DNA from: Streptomyces dysideae
GTDB taxonomy: Bacteria > Actinomycetota > Actinomycetes > Streptomycetales > Streptomycetaceae
Direction of reading: 5' to 3'
DNA length: 64,000 nucleotides
Assembly: GCF_001514305.1 (NCBI RefSeq)
Contig: NZ_KQ949093.1
Location: 1 to 64,000 of the forward strand
Shown here: positions 43,820 to 52,029 of the stretch, one piece after another
How the letters are laid out: each line of letters opens with the position of its first letter
Position numbering within the stretch: the first letter of the stretch is position 1
The notes under the pieces: generated by a model
Told to the model about the DNA's origin: nothing
Seen by the model: only the letters and a program-made list of their open reading frames with translations
Database searches by the model: none
Position numbers and translations under genes: made by a program

Positions 43820-43934
43820 GCTGACGTCCCTTCCAGGGGTTGTGATCTGCCGACAGGTACGGTCCGGCCGGACCGGCTGTTCAGACGTTGTCGAAATCCT
43901 GACCTGGTCTCGCCGACCCGCGGGTAAAGCGGAG

Positions 43935-43994
43935 CTGTCGGTTCCCTGTCGAGGGCTGTCGGTTCGCTGTCGAGGGCTGTCGGTTCGCTGTCGG
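43935..43994 (+). repeat. 21-bp tandem repeat (about three units)
   Basis: CTGTCGGTTCGCTGTCGAGGG repeats with a 21-bp period from 43935; one base differs in unit 1 and the third is partial. It lies in the promoter region between the divergent Rieske and HipA-like genes. Confidence 0.8.
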
Positions 43995-44045
43995 CGCCGC
44001 CGCACCGGCGCACGGGCCCGTCCCCGGCCCACGCCCGGACGTCAG

Positions 44046-44051
44046 TAACCT
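44046..44051 (+). promoter_or_regulatory. -10 hexamer TAACCT of a leaderless transcript
   Basis: TAACCT ends 6 nt before ATG 44058, with no ribosome site, so the HipA-like gene is probably leaderless. Confidence 0.45.
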
Positions 44052-44057
44052 GGGGCG

Positions 44058-44822
44058 ATGCTCAAGGAAGTCATCGCGACCCGCTTCATCACGCCCCTGC
44101 GTGAGGGCGGCTCGCTGCCGGGACTCGTCGAGGCCGACGACTTCGGGACGTACGTCATCAAGTTCACCGGCGCGGGGCAGGGCCGCAAGACGCTGGTCGC
44201 CGAGGTCGTCTGCGGGGAACTCGCCCGCAGGCTGGGCCTCCGGATGCCCCGGCTGGTCACGGTCGAGCTCGACCCGTTGCTGGGCCTCGGCGAACCCGAC
44301 CAGCAGGTACAGGAGTTGCTCAGGTCCAGCAGCGGCACCAACCTCGGCATGGACTTCCTCTCCGGCGCCCTCGGCTTCGACCCGCTCGCCTTCGAGGTGA
44401 GCGCCGAGGAGGCCGGCCGGATCGTCTGGTTCGACGGGCTCGTCAACAACGTCGACCGGTCCTGGCGCAACCCCAACCTGCTGATGTGGCAGGGCGACCT
44501 GTGGCTCATCGACCACGGCGCCACCATGATCTGGCACCACAACTGGCCCGGCGCGCCGGCCTCCGCGGCCCGCCCGTACGACATCGCCGACCACGTCCTG
44601 CGGCCCTTCGGGCCCGATGTCGCCGCGGCCGCCGCCGAGTTGGCGCCCCTGGTCACCGAGGAACTGCTGGCCGAGGTCACCGCGGAGATCCCGGACACCT
44701 GGCTCGCGGACGAGGCCGGATTCGACACGCCGGACGAGCTGAGGCGGGCGTACGCACGGCCCCTGATCGCACGGGCGGCCGTCATCCATGAGCGCATCAC
44801 CGGCGTCGAGGGGGCGAAGTGA
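44058..44822 (+). CDS. HipA-like (HipA_2) kinase-fold protein
   Basis: A 254-residue protein of the HipA-like kinase family. It keeps the kinase features: IVWFDGLVNNVDRSWRNPN (catalytic D and metal-binding N) and LWLIDHGATM (DHG replacing DFG). It starts with MLKEVIATRFITPLREGGSLP, typical of HipA_2 proteins. HipA kinases of toxin-antitoxin systems phosphorylate a tRNA synthetase; this branch lacks the HipB antitoxin and its substrate is unknown. GTGA overlap couples it to a DUF3037 gene. Confidence 0.83.
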   Translation: MLKEVIATRFITPLREGGSLPGLVEADDFGTYVIKFTGAGQGRKTLVAEVVCGELARRLGLRMPRLVTVELDPLLGLGEPDQQVQELLRSSSGTNLGMDFLSGALGFDPLAFEVSAEEAGRIVWFDGLVNNVDRSWRNPNLLMWQGDLWLIDHGATMIWHHNWPGAPASAARPYDIADHVLRPFGPDVAAAAAELAPLVTEELLAEVTAEIPDTWLADEAGFDTPDELRRAYARPLIARAAVIHERITGVEGAK

Positions 44823-45235
44823 GCGAGCGCCACATCATCAGGGCCGGCCAGGGCGGCGGCCGGGACATCTACGAGTACGCCCTGCTGCGGGTCGTCCCCC
44901 GGATCGAGCGCGGCGAATGCATCAACGCCGGGGTGCTCGTGTACTGCCGGGCCAAGGCCTACGTCGGTGCCCGCACCCACCTCGACGAGGCCCGCCTGCT
45001 GGCCCTCGACCCCGACGCGGACGTGACCGGCGTACGGGCCGCACTGCGCGCCGTCGAGGGCGTCTGCACCGGCGGGGACGCGGCCGGTCAGGCGGCCGGC
45101 GACGACGCCGGACGGCGCTTCCGCTGGCTGATCGCGCCCCGGTCGACGGTCGTCCAGCCCGGACCCGTGCACACCGGGCTCACCACCGATCCGGCGGCGG
45201 AGACGGAACGGTTGCTCGGCCTGCTGGTGCGGTAA
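44819..45235 (+). CDS. DUF3037 domain protein
   Basis: A 138-residue DUF3037 protein (YEYALLRVVPRIERGECINAGVLVYCR, then RFRWLIAPRSTVVQPGPVHTGLT). GTG 44819 overlaps the kinase stop by 4 nt. DUF3037 genes are recurrent neighbours of HipA_2 genes, so the two should work together, perhaps as kinase and partner or antagonist (inference). No catalytic motif is obvious. Confidence 0.85.
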   Translation: MSERHIIRAGQGGGRDIYEYALLRVVPRIERGECINAGVLVYCRAKAYVGARTHLDEARLLALDPDADVTGVRAALRAVEGVCTGGDAAGQAAGDDAGRRFRWLIAPRSTVVQPGPVHTGLTTDPAAETERLLGLLVR

Positions 45236-45260
45236 TGGATCACACCCGCCTCGTATGGCG

Positions 45261-45289
45261 TTGACACCGCGTGCCAGGGCTTCTAGCGT
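45261..45289 (+). promoter_or_regulatory. Consensus promoter of the fabG-like operon
   Basis: TTGACA (45261-45266), 17-bp spacer, TAGCGT (45284-45289). This is one of the best matches to the vegetative consensus in the window. Confidence 0.8.
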
Positions 45290-45307
45290 CACGTCTGCCG
45301 AAGGTAC

Positions 45308-45321
45308 TAAGCGGTCGCTCA
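45308..45321. promoter_or_regulatory. TetR-type operator TAAGCGGTCGCTCA
   Basis: TAAGCG-gt-CGCTCA is a palindrome with one mismatch, about 15 bp after the expected transcription start of the fabG-like gene. It looks like acyl-metabolism TetR sites; the repressor is not in this window. Confidence 0.5.
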
Positions 45322-45362
45322 CCAGACGGGCCGTATTTTCTCGAGGGCGAGGAGAACCAGCA

Positions 45363-46124
45363 ATGTCCACCACTGAGCAGCGGGTCGCCGTGGTCACCGG
45401 CGGGGCGCGTGGCATCGGCGCCGCCACCGCCGTACGACTGGCCGCCGAGGGCCGCGCGGTCGCCGTGATCGACCTGGACGAGGCCGCCTGCAAGGACACC
45501 GTGGAGAAGATCACCGCGGCCGGCGGCAAGGCGCTCGCGGTCGGCTGCGACGTCTCCGACGAGGCGCAGGTCGAAGCGGCCGTCGCGCGCATCGCGGCGG
45601 AGCTCGGCGCGCCGACGATCCTCGTCAACAACGCGGGCGTACTGCGCGACAACCTGCTGTTCAAGATGAGCGTCTCCGACTGGGACACGGTCATGAACGT
45701 CCATCTGCGCGGCGCCTTCCTGATGTCGAAGGCCTGCCAGAAGCACATGGTCGACGCGGGCTTCGGCCGGATCGTGAACCTCTCCTCGTCCTCGGCGCTC
45801 GGCAACCGCGGCCAGGTCAACTACTCGGCCGCCAAGGCCGGTCTGCAGGGCTTCACCAAGACCCTCGCCAAGGAGCTCGGCAAGTTCGGCGTCACCGCCA
45901 ACTCCGTCGCGCCCGGCTTCATCGCCACCGAGATGACCAAGGCCACCGCGGACCGTGTCGGCATGGGCTTCGAGGACTTCAAGGCCGCGGCCGCCACCCA
46001 GATCCCCGTGCAGCGCGTCGGGGAGCCGGACGACATCGCCAACGCCATCGCCTTCTTCACCGGCGAGGCGGCCGGATTCGTCTCCGGCCAGGTGCTGTAC
46101 GTCGCCGGCGGACCGCTCGACTAG
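45363..46124 (+). CDS. fabG: 3-oxoacyl-ACP reductase-like SDR
   Basis: A 253-residue classical short-chain dehydrogenase: TGGARGIGAATA cofactor loop, NNAGVLRDNLLFKM, catalytic S-Y-K in NLSSSSALGNRGQVNYSAAKAG, and VAPGFIATEM. It is closest to FabG/acetoacetyl-CoA reductase types and likely uses NADPH. It has GAGGAG upstream and a strong promoter with a palindromic operator. It is 12 bp before a second SDR gene, forming an operon. Confidence 0.88.
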   Translation: MSTTEQRVAVVTGGARGIGAATAVRLAAEGRAVAVIDLDEAACKDTVEKITAAGGKALAVGCDVSDEAQVEAAVARIAAELGAPTILVNNAGVLRDNLLFKMSVSDWDTVMNVHLRGAFLMSKACQKHMVDAGFGRIVNLSSSSALGNRGQVNYSAAKAGLQGFTKTLAKELGKFGVTANSVAPGFIATEMTKATADRVGMGFEDFKAAAATQIPVQRVGEPDDIANAIAFFTGEAAGFVSGQVLYVAGGPLD

Positions 46125-46136
46125 GGGATCAGGAAC

Positions 46137-46895
46137 ATGACTTCGGTGGAACTTTCCGGCAAGGTCGCGCTCGTCACGGGCGCCAGCCGCGGTATCGGCT
46201 ACGGCGTCGCCGAGGCGCTGGTCGCCCGCGGTGACCGCGTGTGCATCACCGGCCGCAACGAGGACGCCCTCAAGGAGGCCGTCGAGAAGCTCGGCGCGGA
46301 CCGGGTCATCGGCGTGGCCGGCAAGGCGCACGACGAGGACCACCAGGCCGTCGCCGTCGAGCGCACCATGGAGGCCTTCGGGCGCGTCGACTTCCTGGTC
46401 AACAACGCCGGTACGAACCCGGTGTTCGGGCCGATCGCCGACCTCGACCTGAACGTCGCCCGCAAGGTGTTCGAGACCAACGTGATCTCGGCGCTCGGCT
46501 TCGCGCAGAAGACCTGGCACGCCTGGCAGAAGGACAACGGCGGCGCCATCGTCAACATCGCCTCCGTCGCGGGCATCGCGCCCTCGCCGTTCATCGCCGC
46601 GTACGGCGTGAGCAAGGCCGCCCTGATCAACCTGACCGCCCAGCTCGCGCACGAGTTCGCGCCCAAGGTGCGGGTCAACGCGATCGCCCCGGCCGTCGTG
46701 AAGACCAAGTTCGCGCAGGCCCTGTACGAGGGCCGGGAGGAGGAGGCGGCCGCGGCCTACCCGCTGGGCCGGCTCGGCGTGCCCTCCGACATCGGCGGCG
46801 CCGCCGCGTTCCTCACCTCGGAGCAGTCCGACTGGATCACCGGCCAGACTCTCGTGGTGGACGGCGGCATCTTCCTCAACGCGGGCGTCGGCTGA
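46137..46895 (+). CDS. Short-chain dehydrogenase/reductase
   Basis: A 252-residue SDR: TGASRGIGYGVAEAL, NNAGTNPVFGPIADLD, catalytic Y/K in AAYGVSKAALI, and ITGQTLVVDGG. It belongs to the FabG-like / DHRS4-like group reducing ketones or dehydrogenating acyl-CoA alcohols. It follows the first SDR by 12 bp, so they share regulation. The two are not recent duplicates. Confidence 0.88.
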   Translation: MTSVELSGKVALVTGASRGIGYGVAEALVARGDRVCITGRNEDALKEAVEKLGADRVIGVAGKAHDEDHQAVAVERTMEAFGRVDFLVNNAGTNPVFGPIADLDLNVARKVFETNVISALGFAQKTWHAWQKDNGGAIVNIASVAGIAPSPFIAAYGVSKAALINLTAQLAHEFAPKVRVNAIAPAVVKTKFAQALYEGREEEAAAAYPLGRLGVPSDIGGAAAFLTSEQSDWITGQTLVVDGGIFLNAGVG

Positions 46896-47086
46896 CGGCG
46901 GCGGTGGGCGCCCGTGCGGCCCGGCCGCGACCGCCTGGGCGCCCGCCCGTGAGGCCGTACGGAGGAAAAACACCGTTTCGACACCGCAGGGACATACTCG
47001 CTGATCAAGCGCCTGCCAGGGCGGCAGCACAAGCGTTACGACACTGCGGTATCGTCTGGCCAGCCTTGTGGTATGGCCGATCGAGG

Positions 47087-48676
47087 ATGGTGCGCGTGTT
47101 CAAGCGGGATAGATACCTGCGTCAACTGGGGGCGATGACGTCCATAACCCTGGTCGCCGGATGCGGTGTTTTCTCCTCGGACTCCTCTGGTGACGGGAAT
47201 CCGATCGTCGTGGGGACGACCGCCACTCCCAGCACGCTGGATCCGGCGGCCGCCTGGGACAGCTCCTGGGAGTTGTTCCGCAACGTCCACCAGACCCTGC
47301 TGAACTTCTCCGCCGGCGCGTCCGAGCTGGAGCCCGACGCCGCCGAGAGCTGCAAGTTCACGGACAGCTCGAGCATGGTGTACAGCTGCAAGCTGCGTGA
47401 GGGTCTGCAGTTCTCCGATGGGCACGAGCTGGACGCCCAGGCCGTCAAGCACTCCATCGACCGGGTCATGGCCATCAACGTCAACGGCGGCCCCGCCGGT
47501 CTGCTGGGGAGCCTCGACCGGGTGCGGGTGAAGAACGACCGTGAGGTCGTCTTCCAGCTCAACCAGCCCGACGCCACCTTCCCCTTCGTGCTGTCCACGC
47601 CCGCCATGTCGATCGTGGACCCCGAGGAGTACCCCGCGGACTCGCTCCGCAAGGACGGCAAGATCGGCGGTTCGGGGCCGTACACCCTGGAGTCCTACGA
47701 GCAGGGCAAGGAGGCCAAGCTCGTCCGCAACGACAAGTACAAGGGAATCGCGGACCGCAAGAACGACTCCGTCACGATCCGCTACTTCGGGGAATCGTCC
47801 GAGTTGGTCGGCGCCCTCAAGGCCAAGCAGATCGATGTCATCTACCGCGGTCTCAGCGCCTCGGACATCGTGGACATCCAGGCCAAGGGTGAGGAGGAGG
47901 GGTTCCAGCTCGTGGAGAACCCCACCACCGAGATCAGCTACCTGGTCTTCAACCCCAAGGACCCGTGGGCCAACAAGCTCGCGGTCCGCAAGGCCGTCGC
48001 CCAGATCATTGACCGGCCGGCGCTCGCCCACAACATCTACAAGGACACCGTCGAGCCGCTGTACTCCATGATCCCCAGGGGCCTGGTGGGGCACACCACG
48101 GGCTTCTTCGACGACTACGGCGGCCCCAGCGCGGACAAGGCCAAGCAGCTCCTCGAGGACGCGGGCATCACCGAACGCGTCCCGCTCACCCTCTGGTACA
48201 CCAGCGACCGCTACGGCTCCACGACCAAGCCGGCCTTCGAGGAGCTGAAGCGGCAGCTCGAGGCCTCCGACCTGTTCACCGTCACGCTCAAGAGCCGCCC
48301 CTGGAAGACCTACGCGGAGGGCTACCAGAACGGCGAGTACCAGGTGTTCGGGCGTGGCTGGTTCCCCGACTTCCCCGACGCCGACAACTTCGTCGCACCC
48401 TTCGTGGGCAAGCAGAACGCGCTCGGCACCCCGTACGAGGCACCCGAGATCACGGGCGAGCTGCTGCCCGAGTCGCGCCGGAAGAGCGACCGCGGGGACG
48501 TGGCCGAGGAGTTCGAGCAGGCCCAGCAGATCCTGGTGGACGACGCCCGGCTGCTGCCGCTGTGGCAGGGCAAGATCTACCTGGCCGCGAACGAGGAGAT
48601 CGCCGGTGCCGAGCAGTCCATCGACCCGGCGACGATGATGGGGATGTGGGCACTGTCCTGGAAGACCAGCTGGTAG
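47087..48676 (+). CDS. Oligopeptide-type ABC transporter substrate-binding lipoprotein
   Basis: A 529-residue SBP_bac_5 binding protein with lipobox VAGC (Cys26) and the family pattern (NPIVVGTTATPSTLDPAAAWDSSWELF, CKLREGLQFSDGHELDAQAVKHSIDRV). It should capture peptides or related solutes; no permease or ATPase genes are adjacent, so it uses a transporter encoded elsewhere. ATG 47087 is used; GTG 47090 and 47096 are alternative starts. TATCGT upstream may be its -10. Confidence 0.87.
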   Translation: MVRVFKRDRYLRQLGAMTSITLVAGCGVFSSDSSGDGNPIVVGTTATPSTLDPAAAWDSSWELFRNVHQTLLNFSAGASELEPDAAESCKFTDSSSMVYSCKLREGLQFSDGHELDAQAVKHSIDRVMAINVNGGPAGLLGSLDRVRVKNDREVVFQLNQPDATFPFVLSTPAMSIVDPEEYPADSLRKDGKIGGSGPYTLESYEQGKEAKLVRNDKYKGIADRKNDSVTIRYFGESSELVGALKAKQIDVIYRGLSASDIVDIQAKGEEEGFQLVENPTTEISYLVFNPKDPWANKLAVRKAVAQIIDRPALAHNIYKDTVEPLYSMIPRGLVGHTTGFFDDYGGPSADKAKQLLEDAGITERVPLTLWYTSDRYGSTTKPAFEELKRQLEASDLFTVTLKSRPWKTYAEGYQNGEYQVFGRGWFPDFPDADNFVAPFVGKQNALGTPYEAPEITGELLPESRRKSDRGDVAEEFEQAQQILVDDARLLPLWQGKIYLAANEEIAGAEQSIDPATMMGMWALSWKTSW

Positions 48677-48812
48677 CCCCGCTTCCGGGCACGGTTGTCA
48701 GTGGGCGCCTGTAGGTTCTGTGCTCTGAAGTCGGCCGTGCCCCCGCGCGCGGCCGCGCACGGACGCATGCTTTCTGCGGCCGTGAAGTGAGCGCACACCG
48801 GAGGAAGTTGAC

Positions 48813-49496
48813 GTGACCGACATCGCCATGCTGCCCGAGTCCTGGCGCGGCGTCCTGGGCGAGGAGCTCCAGAAGCCCTACTTCAAGGAGCTCACCGAGT
48901 TCGTCGAGGAGGAGCGGGCGAAGGGTCCCGTCTACCCTCCGCGCGAGGAGGTCTTCGCCGCGCTGGGTGCGACGCCGTACGACCAGGTGAAGGTGCTGAT
49001 CCTCGGCCAGGACCCGTACCACGGCGAGGGCCAGGGCCATGGTCTGTGCTTCTCGGTCCGCCCCGGGGTGAAGACCCCGCCCTCCCTCCGGAACATCTAC
49101 AAGGAGATGAAGGAGGAGCTGGGCACGACGATCCCGGACAACGGCTATCTGATGCCGTGGGCCCAGCAGGGCGTCCTGCTGCTCAACGCGGTGCTCACGG
49201 TGCGGGCCGGGGAGGCGAACTCCCACAAGGGCAAGGGCTGGGAGAAGTTCACCGACGCGGTGATCCGTGCGGTCGCCGGCCGCCCCGACCCCGCGGTCTT
49301 CGTCCTCTGGGGCAACTACGCGCAGAAGAAGCTCCCGCTGATCGACGAGACGCGGCACGTGGTGGTGAAGGGGGCGCACCCCTCGCCGCTGTCCGCGAAG
49401 AAGTTCTTCGGCTCCCGCCCGTTCACGCAGATCAACAAGGCGGTGGCGCAGCAGGGCCACACCCCGATCGACTGGCAGATCCCCGACCTCGGCTGA
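48813..49496 (+). CDS. ung: Uracil-DNA glycosylase, family 1
   Basis: A 227-residue uracil-DNA glycosylase that removes uracil from DNA to start base-excision repair. Motif GQDPYHGEGQGHGLCFSV carries catalytic D67, and HPSPLSAKKFFG carries the second motif. Complete, normal length. GGAGGAAG 7 bases upstream supports GTG 48813. Stands alone, not in an operon with the following TPR-like gene. Confidence 0.97.
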   Translation: MTDIAMLPESWRGVLGEELQKPYFKELTEFVEEERAKGPVYPPREEVFAALGATPYDQVKVLILGQDPYHGEGQGHGLCFSVRPGVKTPPSLRNIYKEMKEELGTTIPDNGYLMPWAQQGVLLLNAVLTVRAGEANSHKGKGWEKFTDAVIRAVAGRPDPAVFVLWGNYAQKKLPLIDETRHVVVKGAHPSPLSAKKFFGSRPFTQINKAVAQQGHTPIDWQIPDLG

Positions 49497-49607
49497 CCCG
49501 TGCGCCGGGCCGGTCCCTGGCGGGCCGGCCCGGTGCCGCCTGACGGGGAATGTGGTGGTGCCCGGTTAGCGTCGGTGGCGACAGCCGACGAGTGGCCGGA
49601 GGGCGCG

Positions 49608-50132
49608 GTGGCGGAGCGACGGGAGCAGGCGGTGCCGGATGCCGTGCTGACGCGCATCGGGCAGGTCGTCATGCTGCATCATGCGGGGGACCGGGAGGAG
49701 GCCCGGCGGCGGCTGCTGGATCTGTGGGTGGAGCTGGGCGAGGACGGCGATCCGCTGCACCGGTGCACGCTGGCCCACTACCTGGCCGACACGCAGGACG
49801 ACCCTTGTGACGAACTGGCCTGGGATCTGCGGGCGTTGACCGCGGCGGAGGAACTCACGGGCCAGGGGTGCGGTGAGTCCTCCGCGGGTGCGGTGGCCGT
49901 ACGGGCGTTGTATCCGTCGCTGCATCTGAATCTGGCGGCCGACTATGTGAAGCTCGGGCGCGCGGAGGCCGCGCGGGTGCATGTGCGGCGGGCTCGGGGG
50001 GCGGCGGCTGTGCTCGGGGACGACAGGTACGGGGACGGAGTGCGGGCGGCGATCAGCCGGCTCGAGCTGCGGTTGGGGGAGGGCGGGGCCTCGGGCGGGG
50101 GCGTGTGGGGGCCGCCCCGGCAGCGTCCGTAG
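49608..50132 (+). CDS. Tetratricopeptide-like protein of unknown function
   Basis: A 174-residue all-helical protein with TPR-like helix pairs (VLTRIGQVVMLHHAGDREEARRRLLDLWVELGE; LYPSLHLNLAADYVKLGRAEAARVHVRRA). The conserved HRCTLAHYLADTQDDP block is typical of an uncharacterised actinobacterial family. GTG 49608 has GGAGGG 5 bases upstream; upstream in-frame GTGs at 49500 and 49575 are less supported. No partner is obvious. Confidence 0.7.
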   Translation: MAERREQAVPDAVLTRIGQVVMLHHAGDREEARRRLLDLWVELGEDGDPLHRCTLAHYLADTQDDPCDELAWDLRALTAAEELTGQGCGESSAGAVAVRALYPSLHLNLAADYVKLGRAEAARVHVRRARGAAAVLGDDRYGDGVRAAISRLELRLGEGGASGGGVWGPPRQRP

Positions 50133-50242
50133 CGGAGGTGCTGTGCGCTGGGGCGGGGGCATGCCGCCTGCCCGCGCCGGCGGGGTGCCGCTCTCTTCGG
50201 GACGGGCGGCGCCCCAAGTGGCCAGTGGCACGATGGCCCGCG

Positions 50243-50770
50243 TCAGCGGCCGTACGTCTGCCGGCAGATCGTCGCCTCGGCGCTGTCCGCCTGCCAGCCT
50301 CCGTGCTTCTTGCCCATCGCGCACACGTCCCCGTTCTTCTGGACGTTCTTCTCGACGTCCTTGCGGACCGACTCCGAGACGTCGGGGACCTTGACCTGCG
50401 GCTGCTGCGGGACCTTGGCCTTGGGGCCGTCGGGTTTCGGGTGGGCGGGGCGTGGGTGGGCGTGGGAGTGGCCGGGCGGGTTCCGTTCCGGTGACCTGTC
50501 CCCGGCGGAGCGGCCACGCGCGTCGGGGGGTGTCGGGTCCGGGTGGCGGGAGGGCCCGATCAGCTCCAGGGCCTCTCTCGCCGGCGCCTGCACGATCTGT
50601 GGTTCCGACTGGCCGCCGGACCTTGGTGCCGACGGCTGGCCCGGTGCCGGCGGCTGGCCCGGTGCAGTCGGCGGGCCGGGCACGGGTGGGCGCTGGACCG
50701 TCACACACCCGGAGAGGGCCGAGACAGTCACGGTGACCAGGAGCGCTGCGGTGGTCGTCGTTCGATGCAC
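50243..50770 (-). CDS. Pro-rich lipoprotein of unknown function
   Basis: A 175-residue secreted lipoprotein: signal peptide VTVTVSALSGC with lipobox LSGC (Cys22), a long disordered Pro/Gly/Ala/His linker, then a small C-terminal domain of about 55 residues (VSESVRKDVEKNVQKNGDVCAMGKKHGG, TICRQTYGR) with two cysteines. GTG 50770 is chosen because it precedes the hydrophobic core directly. No known family. Confidence 0.78.
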   Translation of the reverse strand: MHRTTTTAALLVTVTVSALSGCVTVQRPPVPGPPTAPGQPPAPGQPSAPRSGGQSEPQIVQAPAREALELIGPSRHPDPTPPDARGRSAGDRSPERNPPGHSHAHPRPAHPKPDGPKAKVPQQPQVKVPDVSESVRKDVEKNVQKNGDVCAMGKKHGGWQADSAEATICRQTYGR

Positions 50771-50904
50771 CCGTGCAACTCTGGTGGGTCCGGCCGCGTT
50801 TGGGACAGCGGACAAACGGAGGTTGCCCCACACGGGTGATCTACGTCCCCGTACGGAGGGCACGCGACGACCGCGGCTGACGTCTGGGACAGGCTAGGCC
50901 TGTC

Positions 50905-51417
50905 CTAGTCGCCGGTGGCGCCGTCGACCCGTTCACGGACCAGGTCGGCGTGGCCGTTGTGGCGGGCGTACTCCTCGATCATGTGGGTGTAGATCCAGCG
51001 CAGGTTGAAGCGGTTGCCGGTGTGCCGGCTCTTGCCCCGGGACATGTCGTCCAGGGCGAAGTCGGCTGCGTTGCGCCGGGCGGTCTCGATCTCCGCCTGC
51101 CAGGTGGCGTGCGCCTCCTGCCAGGTGTCCGTCTCGGTGAGGTGGAACTCGCCGTCCGGGTCCTCCTCGCTGTAGTAGATCGGCCCCGCATCCTCGTCCA
51201 CCAGCACCTTGCGGAACCAGCCGCGCTCCACCTCCGCCATGTGCCGCACCAGCCCCATCAGGCTCAGCTCGGACGGTTCCACGGAGGCGGTTCTGAGCTG
51301 GGCGTCGGTCAGGCCCTCGCACTTCCACGCGAGGGTCTGGCGGTGGTATTCCAGCCAGCCCTCCAGCATGGTGCGCTCGTCGGCGTTGGTGGCGGGCTCG
51401 CTGCGTTGGGTGGTCAT
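50905..51417 (-). CDS. DinB-fold (DUF664) protein
   Basis: A 170-residue DinB/DUF664-type four-helix protein: MTTQRSEPATNADERTMLEG start, then LSLMGLVRHMAEVERGWFRKVL and LRWIYTHMIEEYARHNGHADLVRE, giving the typical three-histidine metal pattern (H in RHMAEVE, H in THMIEE, H in HNGHAD). Related thiol-S-transferases use mycothiol or bacillithiol. The substrate is unknown. It stands alone. Confidence 0.85.
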   Translation of the reverse strand: MTTQRSEPATNADERTMLEGWLEYHRQTLAWKCEGLTDAQLRTASVEPSELSLMGLVRHMAEVERGWFRKVLVDEDAGPIYYSEEDPDGEFHLTETDTWQEAHATWQAEIETARRNAADFALDDMSRGKSRHTGNRFNLRWIYTHMIEEYARHNGHADLVRERVDGATGD

Positions 51418-51459
51418 GCCCGCATCTTTTCCCAACTCGCCCGATCTCACCAGGAGTTT

Positions 51460-52029
51460 TCACGGTGCGTGGGGCCCGTCGCCGAGCATCCCGCCGAGCA
51501 GCTCCCGCAGCCCCGCCCGCACCTGTGCCAGGCTCGGCACCTCGGCGCTGAAGGATCCCGCCGCACAGCTGAACATCAGCCCGTCCGACCAGGCGATCAG
51601 CGACAGCGCGTGCCGGGCCGGATCCGTCGACCCCAGCGCCGTGACGAGGGCGGTCAGTTGGTCGCGGTAGCGGGCGCCGATCGCGTCGTAGAAGGCGCGC
51701 AGTTCGGGGCGGCGGGTCGCCTCCAGAGCCAGTTCGTAGCGGGCGATCAACAGCTCGGGGTTGCGGGTCAGGGTGCGGTGCACCGCCAGCGCGAGGCCGT
51801 CCACCAGTGAGCCGAGGCCACCGAGCGGGTCCGGCATCTCATGCAGCGCGAGGAGCCGCGCCTCCCGGTCGGCATGCCGCCGCACCGCGAGTTCCAGGAG
51901 TGCCTGACGGGTCCGGGCGAGGTTGGAAGTCGAGCCCTGGGGGAGCCCGGCCGCCTCGTCGACCGCCCGGTGCGTCAGGCCGCGCATCCCGCGCTCGGCG
52001 AGCAGGGCGATCGCGGTGTCGGCGACGAG
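51460..52029 (-). pseudogene. TetR-family regulator lacking its start
   Basis: A TetR protein whose helix-turn-helix is intact (LVADTAIALLAERGMRGL, LTHRAVDEAAGLPQGSTSN) with a full C-terminal ligand domain down to the stop at 51460. No in-frame start codon lies near the expected N-terminus; the frame runs into the monooxygenase remnant. An internal ATG at about 51993 would omit helix 1. So the first residues and the promoter were deleted. An alternative is that a chance upstream start still drives it. Confidence 0.75.
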
